From Pseudomonas sp. HN11 (lineage in GTDB: Bacteria > Pseudomonadota > Gammaproteobacteria > Pseudomonadales > Pseudomonadaceae), in contig NZ_CP089985.1 of assembly GCF_021390155.1 (NCBI RefSeq), positions 3,917,001-3,981,000 of the forward strand: a DNA stretch of 64,000 nucleotides, written 5' to 3'. Below, piece by piece: positions 49,462 through 59,122 of this stretch (position 1 is the stretch's first letter; each line of letters starts with the position of its first letter). The translations under genes were made by a program, and so were the position numbers. The notes below the pieces were generated by a model. It had not been told where the DNA came from. It ran no database searches and saw nothing but the letters and a program-made list of their open reading frames with translations.

Positions 49462-50861
49462 GTGAGATCGGCCAACTGACGGCAGTGCAACTCCTGCAGC
49501 ATTTTCGCGACAAGACCTTGTCGCCGGTGGAGGTCACCGAAGACGCCTTGCTGCGGATCGAACGCTACAACCCGGTGGTGAACGCCTACTGCCACGTGGA
49601 CCCGGAAGGCGCGCTGAACGCCGCGCGCGCGTCGGAACAACGCTGGCTTAACGGCCAACCCTGCGGCGCGCTGGACGGTGTGCCGGCGTCGATCAAAGAC
49701 CTGACGCTGACCGTCGGCATGCCAACCCGCAAGGGCTCGCGCACCACATCGGCCGAAGGCCCGTGGGACGTCGACGCCCCATTCACAGCCTTTATGCGCA
49801 AGGCCGGCGCGGTGCTGCTGGGCAAGACCACCACCCCGGAATTCGGCTGGAAAGGCGTCACCGACAACCCGCAGTACGGCATCACCCGCAACCCCTGGGA
49901 CACCCGCACCACGGCGGGCGGCTCGTCCGGCGGCGCAGGGGCAGCGGCGGCGTTGAACCTCGGCGTGTTGCACCAGGGCAGCGATGCGGGCGGTTCGATC
50001 CGGATTCCCTGTGCATTCACCGGCACCTTCGGGATCAAGCCGACCTTCGGTTATGTGCCGCAATGGCCGGCCAGCTCCATGACCATCCTGTCGCACCTGG
50101 GGCCGATGACCCGCACGGTGGAAGACAGCGTGTTGATGCTGCAAACCATCGCCCAGCCGGACGCGCGCGATGGTTTGATCGGCGCGCCACGCACCACACC
50201 GTGGCTGTCGGGCGCAGCGGATTTGAAAGGCTTGCGCGTGGCCTACAGCCCCAACTTCGGTTACGTGGATGTCGACCCGCAGGTGGCCAAGGTGGTCGCC
50301 CAGGCAGTGCAAGGCCTGGTGCAACTGGGCGCGCAGGTCGAGCAGATCGACCCGGGTTTCAGCGACCCCCTGGAGGTGTTCAGCACCTTATGGGCAGCCG
50401 GCGCGGCACGCCTGACCGGGCCCATGAGCGAGGCACAAAAACAACAGCTGGACCCTGGCCTGCTGCGCATCGCCCAGCGCGGCGAGCGGTTGAGCCTGGA
50501 TGACTTCAACGCAGCCCTTGAAGCCCGCGCCGCCCTGGTGGCGCGGATGGCAGCGTTCCATGAGCACTACGATGTACTGGTATCGCCGATGATGCCCATC
50601 ACCGCATTCGACGCCGGGCACGACGTCCCCCCCGGCTCCGGCTTACAGGAATGGACACAGTGGACGCCCTTCACCTACCCCTTCAACCTGACCCAACAGC
50701 CGGCGGCATCGGTGCCGTGTGGGTTGGCGGCGAATGGCTTGCCGGTGGGCTTGCATGTCGTGGGCGCGCGGTTTGCCGACGACCAGGTGTTGCGGGTGTG
50801 CCACGCCTACGCGAAGGCCTTCCCGACCCAGCACCTCCAAGCCCCACAAACCCCAACCTGA
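49458..50861 (+). CDS. Amidase-signature family hydrolase
   Basis: 467 residues. The Ser-cisSer-Lys triad is visible: Lys in GVPASIKDLTL (about 77), GGSSGGAGAAAALNLGVLHQ with the cis-Ser, and the nucleophile Ser in GSDAGGSIRIPCAFTGTFG. Members cut amides, including ureidomalonate, allophanate, indoleacetamide and glutaminyl-tRNA amides; nothing here selects one. Being last in the GntR-ABC-amidohydrolase operon, it likely removes an amide before or after carbamoyl hydrolysis. A strong hairpin follows at 50873. Confidence 0.88.
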   Translation: MSEIGQLTAVQLLQHFRDKTLSPVEVTEDALLRIERYNPVVNAYCHVDPEGALNAARASEQRWLNGQPCGALDGVPASIKDLTLTVGMPTRKGSRTTSAEGPWDVDAPFTAFMRKAGAVLLGKTTTPEFGWKGVTDNPQYGITRNPWDTRTTAGGSSGGAGAAAALNLGVLHQGSDAGGSIRIPCAFTGTFGIKPTFGYVPQWPASSMTILSHLGPMTRTVEDSVLMLQTIAQPDARDGLIGAPRTTPWLSGAADLKGLRVAYSPNFGYVDVDPQVAKVVAQAVQGLVQLGAQVEQIDPGFSDPLEVFSTLWAAGAARLTGPMSEAQKQQLDPGLLRIAQRGERLSLDDFNAALEARAALVARMAAFHEHYDVLVSPMMPITAFDAGHDVPPGSGLQEWTQWTPFTYPFNLTQQPAASVPCGLAANGLPVGLHVVGARFADDQVLRVCHAYAKAFPTQHLQAPQTPT

Positions 50862-50872
50862 AAGGCACTCCC

Positions 50873-50900
50873 TGTAGGAGCCGGCTTGCCGGCTCCTACA
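50873..50900. terminator. Hairpin ending the ABC-amidase operon
   Basis: TGTAGGAGCCGG and CCGGCTCCTACA are perfect 12-base arms around CTTG, 11 bases after the amidase stop. It is a REP-like palindrome without a T-run, likely a transcript end or mRNA stabiliser. Confidence 0.6.
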
Positions 50901-50982
50901 AGACCGCGTATCCACGATGCGAAGCGAGTCGCTTCTGATCTTGCTTTTGATCTTAGGCGCCCCGTCAAACACGCTGGCCGGA

Positions 50983-51210
50983 ATTCGACAGGGATTTGGG
51001 GGGTAAACCGGCAGGGATGCCGGTTTAGCCGCCCCGCGCCATGGATGGCGCGTGGCGGCGGCCCCCCAAATACCTGTCGGATTACGGGCACACCGAGCCT
51101 AGGCGAGGTGCCGAGTGTTGGGGCAAGAGCCCTTTGGTTACTTTGGGGCTCTTTTCCAAAGTGACCCGCCGTAAGGGCGGAACCCATACCAGCCGTTACC
51201 TAAACAACGG
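50983..51210. repeat. Interspersed intergenic repeat, copy B (inverted relative to copy A)
   Basis: Contains GACAGGGATTTGGGGGG, a large interrupted palindrome whose far arm is CCCCCCAAATACCTGTC near 51062, then CGAGCCTAGGCGAGGTGCCG, GTGTTGGGGCAAGAGCC and AAAGTGACCCGCCGTAAGGG, all matching copy A at 20940-21125 on the other strand. It fills most of the 445-base gap between the amidase and LysR genes; I see no gene there. Confidence 0.75.
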
Positions 51211-51306
51211 ATATGTCCACATCACCACCGCCATCGCAGCCAATCCCCCTCCCACAGTTTCAACCACATTCCATTACACTGTCCCCCATTCATCCCCGGG
51301 GGCTTC

Positions 51307-52170
51307 ATGGACATCGAACTGGCACGCACCTTCCTCGAAATCACCCGCTGCGGCAGCCTGGCCGCAGCAGCCGAGAAACTGCACGTCACCCAGACCGCCA
51401 TCACCGCGCGAGTCAAAAGCCTCGAAAGCCAGCTAGGCAGCACACTGTTCGTGCGCAACCGCGCCGGCGCCAGGCTGACCGCCGACGGCGAGGCCTTCGT
51501 GGTATACGCCAACCAATTGCTGCAAACCTGGGAAGCCGCAAAACGCGACCTGCCGCTGCCCGATGGCTATCGCAACGTGCTGCACATCGGCGGCGAAGTC
51601 AGCCTGTGCAACCCGTTGATGCTCGGCTGGGCCCAGGCCCTGCGCCAACACATCCCCGGCCATGCACTGCGTACCGAAGTGCGCGAAGGCGACTACCTGT
51701 TGCGTCAGCTGGAGCTGGGCGTACTCGACGCCGCACTGGTGTTCCAGCCGCAGTACTGGCCGGGGCTGCAGGTGGAGCAGGTGCTGGAAGAGAAACTGAT
51801 CCTGGTGCAGTTGGTGAGCAACCCGGCGCCCTACGTGTATATCGATTGGGGACCGGGCTTTCGCCAGCAACACGACGCCGCCCTGCCCGACAAGGCCCGC
51901 GCCGCGCTGAGTTTCAACCTCGGGCCGCTGGCGTTGCAGTACATCCTGGAGAACGGCGGCGCCGGCTATTTCCGTACTCGCGTGGTGCAGAGCTACCTGG
52001 ACAGCGGTGTGATGCAGCGTGTGCCCAAGGCGCCGGAGTTCAGCTTCCCCACCTATCTGGTGTATTCACGGGCACGGGATTCAGCCGTGTTGCAACAGGC
52101 GCTGGCGTTGCTGCGCGAAGTGGTCAAAGCCGAAAGTGACTGGTCGCAGCGCTGGGACCCGTTGATTTGA
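51307..52170 (+). CDS. LysR-family transcriptional regulator
   Basis: 287 residues. HTH near the N terminus (FLEITRCGSLAAAAEKLHVT, QTAITARVKSLESQLG), then a LysR ligand domain (VLHIGGEVSLCNPLMLGWAQ, LGVLDAALVFQP). It stands alone between the repeat and the LacI gene and could act on distant targets. Target and ligand unknown. Confidence 0.9.
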   Translation: MDIELARTFLEITRCGSLAAAAEKLHVTQTAITARVKSLESQLGSTLFVRNRAGARLTADGEAFVVYANQLLQTWEAAKRDLPLPDGYRNVLHIGGEVSLCNPLMLGWAQALRQHIPGHALRTEVREGDYLLRQLELGVLDAALVFQPQYWPGLQVEQVLEEKLILVQLVSNPAPYVYIDWGPGFRQQHDAALPDKARAALSFNLGPLALQYILENGGAGYFRTRVVQSYLDSGVMQRVPKAPEFSFPTYLVYSRARDSAVLQQALALLREVVKAESDWSQRWDPLI

Positions 52171-52228
52171 ATCACCCTATCCCCGCGCGCATGCTAGCCT
52201 GCGGGTGTTTCCTATCGCAGCCTTACCG

Positions 52229-53233
52229 ATGAACAAGAAAAAGTCCGTCACCATCAGCGACATTGCCAAACGGGTCGGCATGACCACCATCACGGTGTCC
52301 CGCGCACTGAGCAAACCCGACCTGGTCAAGCCGGCCACCCTGGCGCGTATCCTCGAAGTGGCCCGCGAGATGGACTACGTGCCCAACGTCTTCGCGCGCG
52401 GGCTCAAGCGCAGTGAAAGCCTGATCATCGGCGTGATCACCGCCTCGGTGGACAACCCGTTCTACAGCGAAATGATCAAGGCGATTTCCCGCGAGGCCAA
52501 ACAGCACGGCTACACCATCATGCTGGTAGACACCGACGAGCTGGAAGAGTTGGAAAGCAAAGCCGTGGACACCCTGCTGGGCTACCGCGTGGCGGGGATC
52601 ATCCTGTCGCCGGTCTCGGATGAGCCGAGCTACCAGCCCGACTACCTCGAACGCCTGGGCAACGGCAAGACGCCGGTGGTGCTGCTCGATCGCACGATCC
52701 ACGACAGCCCGTTCAGCCGCGTGGTGCTCGACAACTACCACAGCGGCATCCAGGCTGCGCAGTACTTGCTGCGCCAGACGCCCGCGCTCAAGCGCCTGCT
52801 GGTGCTGACCGGCCCCGAGCACTCACGCATCACCGTGGAGCGCCTCAAAGGCCTGCGCGAAGTGTTGGTCGAGCATCCTCAGGTGCAGGTCGAAGTGCAC
52901 GCCGGCGATTACACGCTGATGCCGTCCTACCTGCATACCCTCGACTACCTGGCCGAACATTCGGCGCCGGACGCGATCATGGGTTTCAACCAGTTGATCA
53001 CCCTCGGTGCCCTGCGCGCATTGCGCATGCACAACATCCCTCACGACAGCCTGACCATCTGCGGCATCGACCGCCTGCCCTTCGCCGATATCTTCGGCGT
53101 GCCCATCGCCTGCGTGGCCCACGACGCCTCCCTGGCCGGCAGCAGCGCGGTACGCTTGTTGCTCGACCGCGTGGAAGACCCGTTCAAGCCACGGGACAAA
53201 GTGGTGATCGCCGGTCGGCTGGAGAACGGCTAA
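52229..53233 (+). CDS. LacI-family transcriptional repressor of the adjacent polyol operon
   Basis: 334 residues from ATG 52229. HTH VTISDIAKRVGMTTITVSRA with the hinge helix VPNVFARGLKRS, then a sugar-binding-protein-like domain (IIGVITASVDNPFYSEMIKA, VAGIILSPVSDEPS). Its end overlaps by four bases the end of the convergent SDR gene. The likely target is the AATGTTA-N4-TAACATT palindrome at 60083-60100 at the head of the ABC operon. The effector is probably the imported sugar or polyol. It shares GntR/GntK-region regulator features, so gluconate-like ligands cannot be excluded. Confidence 0.9.
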   Translation: MNKKKSVTISDIAKRVGMTTITVSRALSKPDLVKPATLARILEVAREMDYVPNVFARGLKRSESLIIGVITASVDNPFYSEMIKAISREAKQHGYTIMLVDTDELEELESKAVDTLLGYRVAGIILSPVSDEPSYQPDYLERLGNGKTPVVLLDRTIHDSPFSRVVLDNYHSGIQAAQYLLRQTPALKRLLVLTGPEHSRITVERLKGLREVLVEHPQVQVEVHAGDYTLMPSYLHTLDYLAEHSAPDAIMGFNQLITLGALRALRMHNIPHDSLTICGIDRLPFADIFGVPIACVAHDASLAGSSAVRLLLDRVEDPFKPRDKVVIAGRLENG

Positions 53234-53955
53234 CGGCTGGTATAACCACCATCGACGGGCAGGCTGACGCCGCTGATCATGCTGGCGGCGCGGCTCAGCA
53301 GGAACAGCACCGGCAAGGCCACCTCCACGGTTTCAGCAAAACGCCCCAACGGGATGGCCGCCAGAGCCGGGTCGCGCTTGGACGGTTCGGACCAGGCCAT
53401 GGCAGCCATCGGTGTAAGCGTCACCGTTGGGTTGACGCTGTTGACGCGAATCCCAAAACGGCCCCACTCGGCGCATTGCACGCGGGTAATCGCATCCAGC
53501 GCGGCCTTTGAGGCGCAGTAGCCGAGATGATCGTCCAAGGCCACCAGCGAGGCTTGGCTGGAGACGTTGACGATGCTGCCGGCGATTTGCGCTTCGATCA
53601 TCTTGGCGGCGACGCGGCTGGCGACTTGCGCAGCGGCACGGGCGTTGACGTTCATGACCTGGTCGAATGCGTCGGCACTGATGGCGGCGGCAGGCTCCAG
53701 GCGTGAGATGCCGGCACAATTGACCAGGCCGTGCAGCGGCGGCAGGTCGTGCAGGATTTTGTCGAGGGCGTCACTGTCGGCGATGTCCAGGCACAGGGTG
53801 TGGCAGCCCAGTTCCGCCAACGCGCGGGCGTCGCGGCCGAGGGCAAAGACATCAGCGCCGCTGGCGATCAGTTGCAACGCGATTTCGCGGCCGATGCCGC
53901 TGCTGGCGCCGGTGACGAGGATGCGGTGATGGGTGAAATCGAAGGCTGCGTTCAT
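53230..53955 (-). CDS. Short-chain dehydrogenase/reductase of the polyol operon
   Basis: 241 residues. Classical SDR: GASSGIG at 16-22, NCAGIS, SIVNVSSQAS, YCASKAALDA (Tyr-x3-Lys) and the L-xylulose-reductase-like ending VSLPVDGGYTSR. Probably oxidises a polyol or reduces a ketose with NAD(P). Together with the kinase and zinc dehydrogenase it belongs to one pathway. Exact substrate unknown. Confidence 0.88.
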   Translation of the reverse strand: MNAAFDFTHHRILVTGASSGIGREIALQLIASGADVFALGRDARALAELGCHTLCLDIADSDALDKILHDLPPLHGLVNCAGISRLEPAAAISADAFDQVMNVNARAAAQVASRVAAKMIEAQIAGSIVNVSSQASLVALDDHLGYCASKAALDAITRVQCAEWGRFGIRVNSVNPTVTLTPMAAMAWSEPSKRDPALAAIPLGRFAETVEVALPVLFLLSRAASMISGVSLPVDGGYTSR

Positions 53956-55488
53956 TCAGTTCTCCTGAAGGCTGTGCATGATCGGTTTCAGGGCGGGATA
54001 CAGCTTCAGATACTCGGCAAACGCCCGGTCATACGCCTGGACATTTTCCACCTTGGGCTCAGCCCGCAGTTCCAACTGCACCCATCCCCTGTCCATCTCT
54101 CCATCACTCACCAACCCCACCGTGTGCGCCGCCAACAACGCCGCTCCCAGCGCCGCTTCCACCTCCTGGACAATGGTGTATACCGGGTAACGCGTCACAT
54201 CGGCGATGATCTGCATCCACAAATCCGAATGGCTTGCCCCGCCCACCACGATCAAGCGCGGGTCCAGGGAATGCGCACCGCGCGTGCCCGCTTCGATGTT
54301 GTGGCGCAGGGCAAAACTCACCCCCTCCAGCACCGCGCGATATAGATGAATGCGGCTGTGATAGAGGTTCAAGCCGACAAAGCTGCCACTGGCGCGGTCA
54401 TCCCACACCGGACTGCGCTCGCCCATCAGGTACGGCAGGAACAACAGGCCTTCGCTGCCCGCCGGAATGTTCATTGCGCGCTGCTCCAACAGCACCAAAC
54501 TGTTCTGGCCGTCGGCCTTGGCCTGCTGCTCTTCGGCCTGGCAGAAGTGCTCGCGAAACCAGCTGACCGAAGCACCAGCCGTGATCGCGCCGCCGAAGAT
54601 GTACAGGTCGCGGTGGCCGTTGTAGACATGGGGCATGCTCACCAAACCATGGTGTGCATCTACTTGCTGGTTGAGGTAACCCCAACACATGCTGGTGCCG
54701 ATCATCGCCACGTGGTTGCCTGGCTGAGTCACACCTGCAGCCAAGGTTGCCATGGCCGCATCGACGCCACCGGCAAGAATCGGTGTACCTGCCTGGAGCC
54801 CCAGGCGCGCCGCCCAACTCTCCAACAAACCGCCGACGATTTCGCCGGAATACACCAGGCGCTCCGGCATCATCGCCTGCGGTATGCCCAGCGCATCGAG
54901 CATCTCGCCAGACCAGTCGCGCGCCTTCACGTCGTAAACGCCGCCGATATTGCCGGCGCTGCTATGATCCACCGCCAACTCACCAGTGAAGCACCAGTTG
55001 ATATAGCTGTTGGGCGGCAGAAGGTAGCGTGTTTTCGCCCACACCTGCGGCTGGTGCTGCTTGAGCCAAAGCATCTTGGTGAAGCCGTAGTAACTGTCCA
55101 CCGAATTGCCGGTCACAGCGAACAGCCGCTCCCGGTCCACCTGCTCGCGGACCCAGTCCACCTGCTCACCGGCACGGCGGTCCATCCAGATCAGGCACGG
55201 GTGCAGCGGTGTGATCTGTGCATCCACCGCAATCCCCGAACCGCCATACAGGCTACTGATGCACAGCGCCTTGACCTGCTCCGCCGCCACGCCCGCTTTG
55301 GCCATGCACTGCGCCACGCAGGCCTCGACAGCGTCCAGCCAGACCTGCGGCCATTGTTCGGCCCAGCGCACTTTGGGGGTATCCACGCGATACCCCAGGC
55401 TGTGCTGGGCGATGATCATGCCTTGACCATCCACCAGCAGCGCCTTGGTGCTCTGGGTTCCTATGTCGACACCCATCACGTAGTTCAT
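53956..55488 (-). CDS. FGGY-family carbohydrate kinase
   Basis: 510 residues. First ATPase-fold domain GVDIGTQSTKALLVDGQG; CLIWMDRRAGEQVDWVRE; second domain with GGVDAAMATLAAGVTQPGN, LPYLMGERSPVWDDRASGSF and VVGGASHSDLWMQIIADVT (split). FGGY kinases phosphorylate xylulose, ribulose, erythritol, glycerol or similar. The partner dehydrogenase looks like erythritol/threitol enzymes, so a tetrulose or pentulose substrate is likely. Confidence 0.88.
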   Translation of the reverse strand: MNYVMGVDIGTQSTKALLVDGQGMIIAQHSLGYRVDTPKVRWAEQWPQVWLDAVEACVAQCMAKAGVAAEQVKALCISSLYGGSGIAVDAQITPLHPCLIWMDRRAGEQVDWVREQVDRERLFAVTGNSVDSYYGFTKMLWLKQHQPQVWAKTRYLLPPNSYINWCFTGELAVDHSSAGNIGGVYDVKARDWSGEMLDALGIPQAMMPERLVYSGEIVGGLLESWAARLGLQAGTPILAGGVDAAMATLAAGVTQPGNHVAMIGTSMCWGYLNQQVDAHHGLVSMPHVYNGHRDLYIFGGAITAGASVSWFREHFCQAEEQQAKADGQNSLVLLEQRAMNIPAGSEGLLFLPYLMGERSPVWDDRASGSFVGLNLYHSRIHLYRAVLEGVSFALRHNIEAGTRGAHSLDPRLIVVGGASHSDLWMQIIADVTRYPVYTIVQEVEAALGAALLAAHTVGLVSDGEMDRGWVQLELRAEPKVENVQAYDRAFAEYLKLYPALKPIMHSLQEN

Positions 55489-55490
55489 CT

Positions 55491-56570
55491 TCAGATCACC
55501 GGCTTCAACAGTACCTTGATTGACTTGGTCGAGTTGGCCAGCTCAAACGCTTCGGCGTAATCATCCAACGGGAAATCATGGGTGACGATGCCTTGGGAGG
55601 TGACCAGGCCGCGTTCAAACAGGTCGATTGCGATCGGGTAGCAGTAAGGCCCGAGGTGGGCACCGCGCACGTCCAGCTCCTTGCGATCGCCGATGATCGA
55701 CCAGTCGACCGTAGTCTCGGCGCCAAACACGCTGAACTCGACAAAGCGCCCGAGCTTGCGGATCAGGTCCAGGCCCTGGGTCACGCCCGCCGGTACGCCG
55801 GTGGTCTCGATGTACACATCGCAGCCATAGTTGTCGGTGAGGCCGTTGATGATCTCGCGGGCGTTGTCCCGCGACGGGTTGATCACCACATCAGCACCGA
55901 ATTTTTTTGCCAGCTCCAGACGCTCGTCGACCATGTCGATCACCACCAGTTTTTTCGGGGTTTTCAGCGCAGCGACCTGGACCATGCACAAACCAAGGGT
56001 GCCGGCACCGGCGATCACCACCACATCGTCGAGCTGGATATCGCCACGGTTGACGGTGTGGATCGAGCAGGCCATCGGCTCCACCAGCGCCGAGTCCTCC
56101 AGCGATACCGACTCAGGGATCTTGTGCACGATGGCGGTCTTGGGAATACGCATGTACTGGGCCATGCCACCTTCGGCCACTTCCCGCTGGAAGCCGAAGA
56201 TGTTGTGCACTTCGCACATCCAGTATTTGCCGGATTTGCAGAAGCGGCACTTGCCGCACGGCACGATCTGCTCGGCGATCACCTTATCGCCCACCGCGAC
56301 TTCGAAGTGTTCTTCGGCACCCTCGCCCGCTTCCACCACATAGCCAAAAAATTCATGCCCCGGCACCACCGGCGCCTTGACCCACGGGTTGTCACCGCCC
56401 CAGAACATCGCAGCGCCGGAGTGGCACTTGCAGTCACTGGCACAGATGCCACAGGCGGCGATGCGGATCACCAGTTCATTGGCGCGTGCCTGGGGTCTGC
56501 CGATGCGTTCCAGGCGGTAGTCTTTGGGGCCGTGGCAGACGACGGCTTGCATTTCGGTGTGCTTGTCCAT
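55491..56570 (-). CDS. Zinc-dependent MDR alcohol (polyol) dehydrogenase
   Basis: 359 residues. Catalytic zinc ligands in CGICASDCKCHSG and VVPGHEFFGYVVEAG; structural zinc in CGKCRFCKSGKYWMC; NAD motif VVIAGAGTLGLCMVQVAAL. The sequence recalls enzymes annotated as erythritol/L-threitol dehydrogenase, which turn the polyol into erythrulose. That identification is from memory and moderate. The kinase gene follows after two bases. Confidence 0.88.
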   Translation of the reverse strand: MDKHTEMQAVVCHGPKDYRLERIGRPQARANELVIRIAACGICASDCKCHSGAAMFWGGDNPWVKAPVVPGHEFFGYVVEAGEGAEEHFEVAVGDKVIAEQIVPCGKCRFCKSGKYWMCEVHNIFGFQREVAEGGMAQYMRIPKTAIVHKIPESVSLEDSALVEPMACSIHTVNRGDIQLDDVVVIAGAGTLGLCMVQVAALKTPKKLVVIDMVDERLELAKKFGADVVINPSRDNAREIINGLTDNYGCDVYIETTGVPAGVTQGLDLIRKLGRFVEFSVFGAETTVDWSIIGDRKELDVRGAHLGPYCYPIAIDLFERGLVTSQGIVTHDFPLDDYAEAFELANSTKSIKVLLKPVI

Positions 56571-56592
56571 GGTGTTCGGTCCTGTCTTGAGT

Positions 56593-57585
56593 TTATTTAT
56601 GGCGCTGACGGCTGATGAAAATCGCCAGCAAAATGATCCCGCCCTTGATCACGCTTTGGACGTAGGGCGACACGCCGAGCATGTTCAATCCGTTGTTCAA
56701 CACGCCGAGGAGCATGGCGCCGAGCAAGGTGCCGACGATCACGCCGCGCCCACCGGCAATCGACGCGCCGCCGAGTACCACGGCAGCAATCGCGTCCAGC
56801 TCAAACGACACACCGGCATTCGGCTGGCCGCTCATCAGCCGTGAGGTGAGTACCAGCCCGGCAATTGCCGCCGTCAGGCCGCTGATGCCGTACACCAGCA
56901 ACTTGAAGCGCGCCGCACGCACGCCAGACAATCGCACCGCTTCCTCATTGCCGCCGATGGCATAGATGTAGCGGCCGATACGCGTGTGTTGCAGCAGCAC
57001 ATAGGCGGCGGCATACGTGATCAGCATGATCAGGATCGGCACTTCGATGCCGAACAGGCTCTGGCGACCGAAGAAGCCGAACCACTCCGGCAGCCCGGAA
57101 ATCGGGTAGCCGTCGGTGTACATCAGGCCCAGGCCCCGGGCGATGCCCATGGTCGCCAGGGTGACGATGATCGGCGGCATGTGCAGGTAGGCGACGAACA
57201 GGCCGTTGCCAATGCCAAAGGCCACGCCGATCAACATGCCCGCGCCAATCGCCAGGCCGGGCGGCAGGCCCGCGACCATCAACCCGGCCGTGAGCGTGCC
57301 GGACAAGGCCATCACCGGTCCTACCGACAGATCGATGCCGCCGGTGAGGATCACGCAGGTCATGCCCACGGCGATGATCGCGTTGATCGACACCTGGCGG
57401 GCGATGTTCGACAGGTTGCTGGCGGTGAGGAAAGTGTCGCTGGCGAGGATCATCACCAGGGTCACCACCACCAGCCCCACGAACGGATAGAACGCCGGCG
57501 AGCGCACCAGCCGCGCCAGGTTCAGGCGCAACCGGCTGCTGTCGCCGGTACTAATGGACGTATTCACTTGAGCCCCCTGTTGCAT
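56593..57585 (-). CDS. RbsC-like ABC sugar permease
   Basis: 330 residues, about ten helices, with [20 protein letters not shown] and [20 protein letters not shown] as the family signatures. It overlaps the ATPase gene by 35 bases if the ATG at 57585 is used; a GTG at 57567 with AGGGGG upstream is a plausible shorter start. Forms the channel of the importer with the RbsA-like ATPase. Confidence 0.92.
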   Translation of the reverse strand: MQQGAQVNTSISTGDSSRLRLNLARLVRSPAFYPFVGLVVVTLVMILASDTFLTASNLSNIARQVSINAIIAVGMTCVILTGGIDLSVGPVMALSGTLTAGLMVAGLPPGLAIGAGMLIGVAFGIGNGLFVAYLHMPPIIVTLATMGIARGLGLMYTDGYPISGLPEWFGFFGRQSLFGIEVPILIMLITYAAAYVLLQHTRIGRYIYAIGGNEEAVRLSGVRAARFKLLVYGISGLTAAIAGLVLTSRLMSGQPNAGVSFELDAIAAVVLGGASIAGGRGVIVGTLLGAMLLGVLNNGLNMLGVSPYVQSVIKGGIILLAIFISRQRHK

Positions 57586-59059
57586 GGCGCATGACCTCTT
57601 GAGGATTGACGGCAGACGCTTCGAGTACCTTGACGATGGCGCCCTTGTGGAACACGGCGACGCGGTCGCACATGCCGATGACTTCCGGCAATTCGGAGGA
57701 AATCATGATGATTGCGTAGCCTTGTTCGGTGAGGCTGCGCATCAGCGCATAAATCTGCGCCTTGGCCCCCACGTCGATGCCACGGGTAGGTTCGTCGAAC
57801 ACCAGCACGTCGCACTGGTGGTTGATCCAGCGGGCGATCACCACCTTTTGCTGGTTGCCGCCGCTGAGGTTGAACACCCGGCTTTCGCTGCTGGGGGCCT
57901 TGATCGACAGTTGCTTCATCAGGCCTTCGACGCTGGCGCATTCGCGGTTCTTGTCGATCAGGCCCGAGGCGTTCTGGTATTTGGGCAGGTTGTTCAGCGA
58001 GATGTTTTCGCGAATGCTGAAGTCGGTGATCAGCCCTTCGCTCTTGCGGCTTTCCGGCAGTAGGCCGATGCCGTGGGCCAGAGCCTGGGCCGGGTCGTCG
58101 AGGGTGATTTTCTCACCGCGCAGCCACACGTCTTTGCTCACCGACGGCAGCGCACCCATCATGCCCAGGGCCAGTTCGGTACGACCGGAACCGACCAGTC
58201 CGGCAAAGCCGAGGATCTCGCCCCTGTGCAGCTGAAAGCTGTTGTGCGGGCCGTTGCGCACCAGTTGGATGTCCTTGACCTCCAGCAAAAGCGGGCCGCG
58301 CTCGATGTTCGGTTTGGGTGGAAAACTGCATTCCAGGCGGCGCCCGACCATCATCTCGACCAGCCGGTCGATATCACTGTCAGCCACATCGGTAACGCCC
58401 ACATTGCCGCCGTCGCGCAACACGCTGATGCGGTCGCACACCTGGAAAATCTCCTCCAGGTGATGGGAGATGAAAATCACCGCCACGCCTTGGCGCTTGA
58501 GTTCCCGCATGATGTCAAACAGCAGCTCAGCCTCGCTCGGTGTCAGCGTGGCAGTCGGTTCATCCAACACCAGCAGGCGCGCATCCAGGGCCAGGGCTTT
58601 AGCGATTTCGACAAACTGCTGCTCGGCCACGCTCAGGTGCTTGACCGCGCATTGCAGGTCGATGGTCACGCCCAGGCGCTTGAACAACGCCTCGCTGGCC
58701 TCGACCATTTCGCGCTTGCGCAGCAGGCCGAAGCGGTTGCTCAGCTCATGGCCGAGGAAGATGTTTTCCACCGCCGTGAGGTAGGGAATCAGGCTGAATT
58801 CCTGGAACACGATGCCGATGCCGGCGGCAATCGCATCGCGATAGGTCGCGAACTGCTGCGCCTGGCCGTCGATCAGGATCTGGCCTTCGTCTTGGTGCTC
58901 GACGCCGCCGAGGATCTTCATCAGCGTCGATTTGCCCGCGCCGTTTTCGCCGAGCAAGGCATGAATCTCACCGCGCTCGACTTGCAGGTTGATGGACTTG
59001 AGGGCCTGTACGCCCGGATACCGCTTACAGATGTTTTCCAACTTCAGAAGACTGCTCAT
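57551..59059 (-). CDS. RbsA-like ABC sugar ATPase (two nucleotide-binding domains)
   Basis: 502 residues with two ABC domains. Domain one: Walker [11 protein letters not shown] (about 38), signature [15 protein letters not shown], Walker [16 protein letters not shown]. Domain two has the degenerate P-loop [12 protein letters not shown] usual for RbsA/Mgl[15 protein letters not shown] and [14 protein letters not shown]. Drives sugar or polyol uptake. Confidence 0.94.
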   Translation of the reverse strand: MSSLLKLENICKRYPGVQALKSINLQVERGEIHALLGENGAGKSTLMKILGGVEHQDEGQILIDGQAQQFATYRDAIAAGIGIVFQEFSLIPYLTAVENIFLGHELSNRFGLLRKREMVEASEALFKRLGVTIDLQCAVKHLSVAEQQFVEIAKALALDARLLVLDEPTATLTPSEAELLFDIMRELKRQGVAVIFISHHLEEIFQVCDRISVLRDGGNVGVTDVADSDIDRLVEMMVGRRLECSFPPKPNIERGPLLLEVKDIQLVRNGPHNSFQLHRGEILGFAGLVGSGRTELALGMMGALPSVSKDVWLRGEKITLDDPAQALAHGIGLLPESRKSEGLITDFSIRENISLNNLPKYQNASGLIDKNRECASVEGLMKQLSIKAPSSESRVFNLSGGNQQKVVIARWINHQCDVLVFDEPTRGIDVGAKAQIYALMRSLTEQGYAIIMISSELPEVIGMCDRVAVFHKGAIVKVLEASAVNPQEVMRHATGGSSEYVH

Positions 59060-59122
59060 ACCGCCGACCTCGTATTCAGAAGGATGACCTGGGCCCCACG
59101 GTTGGCGTGGGGCCTGGGTGAT

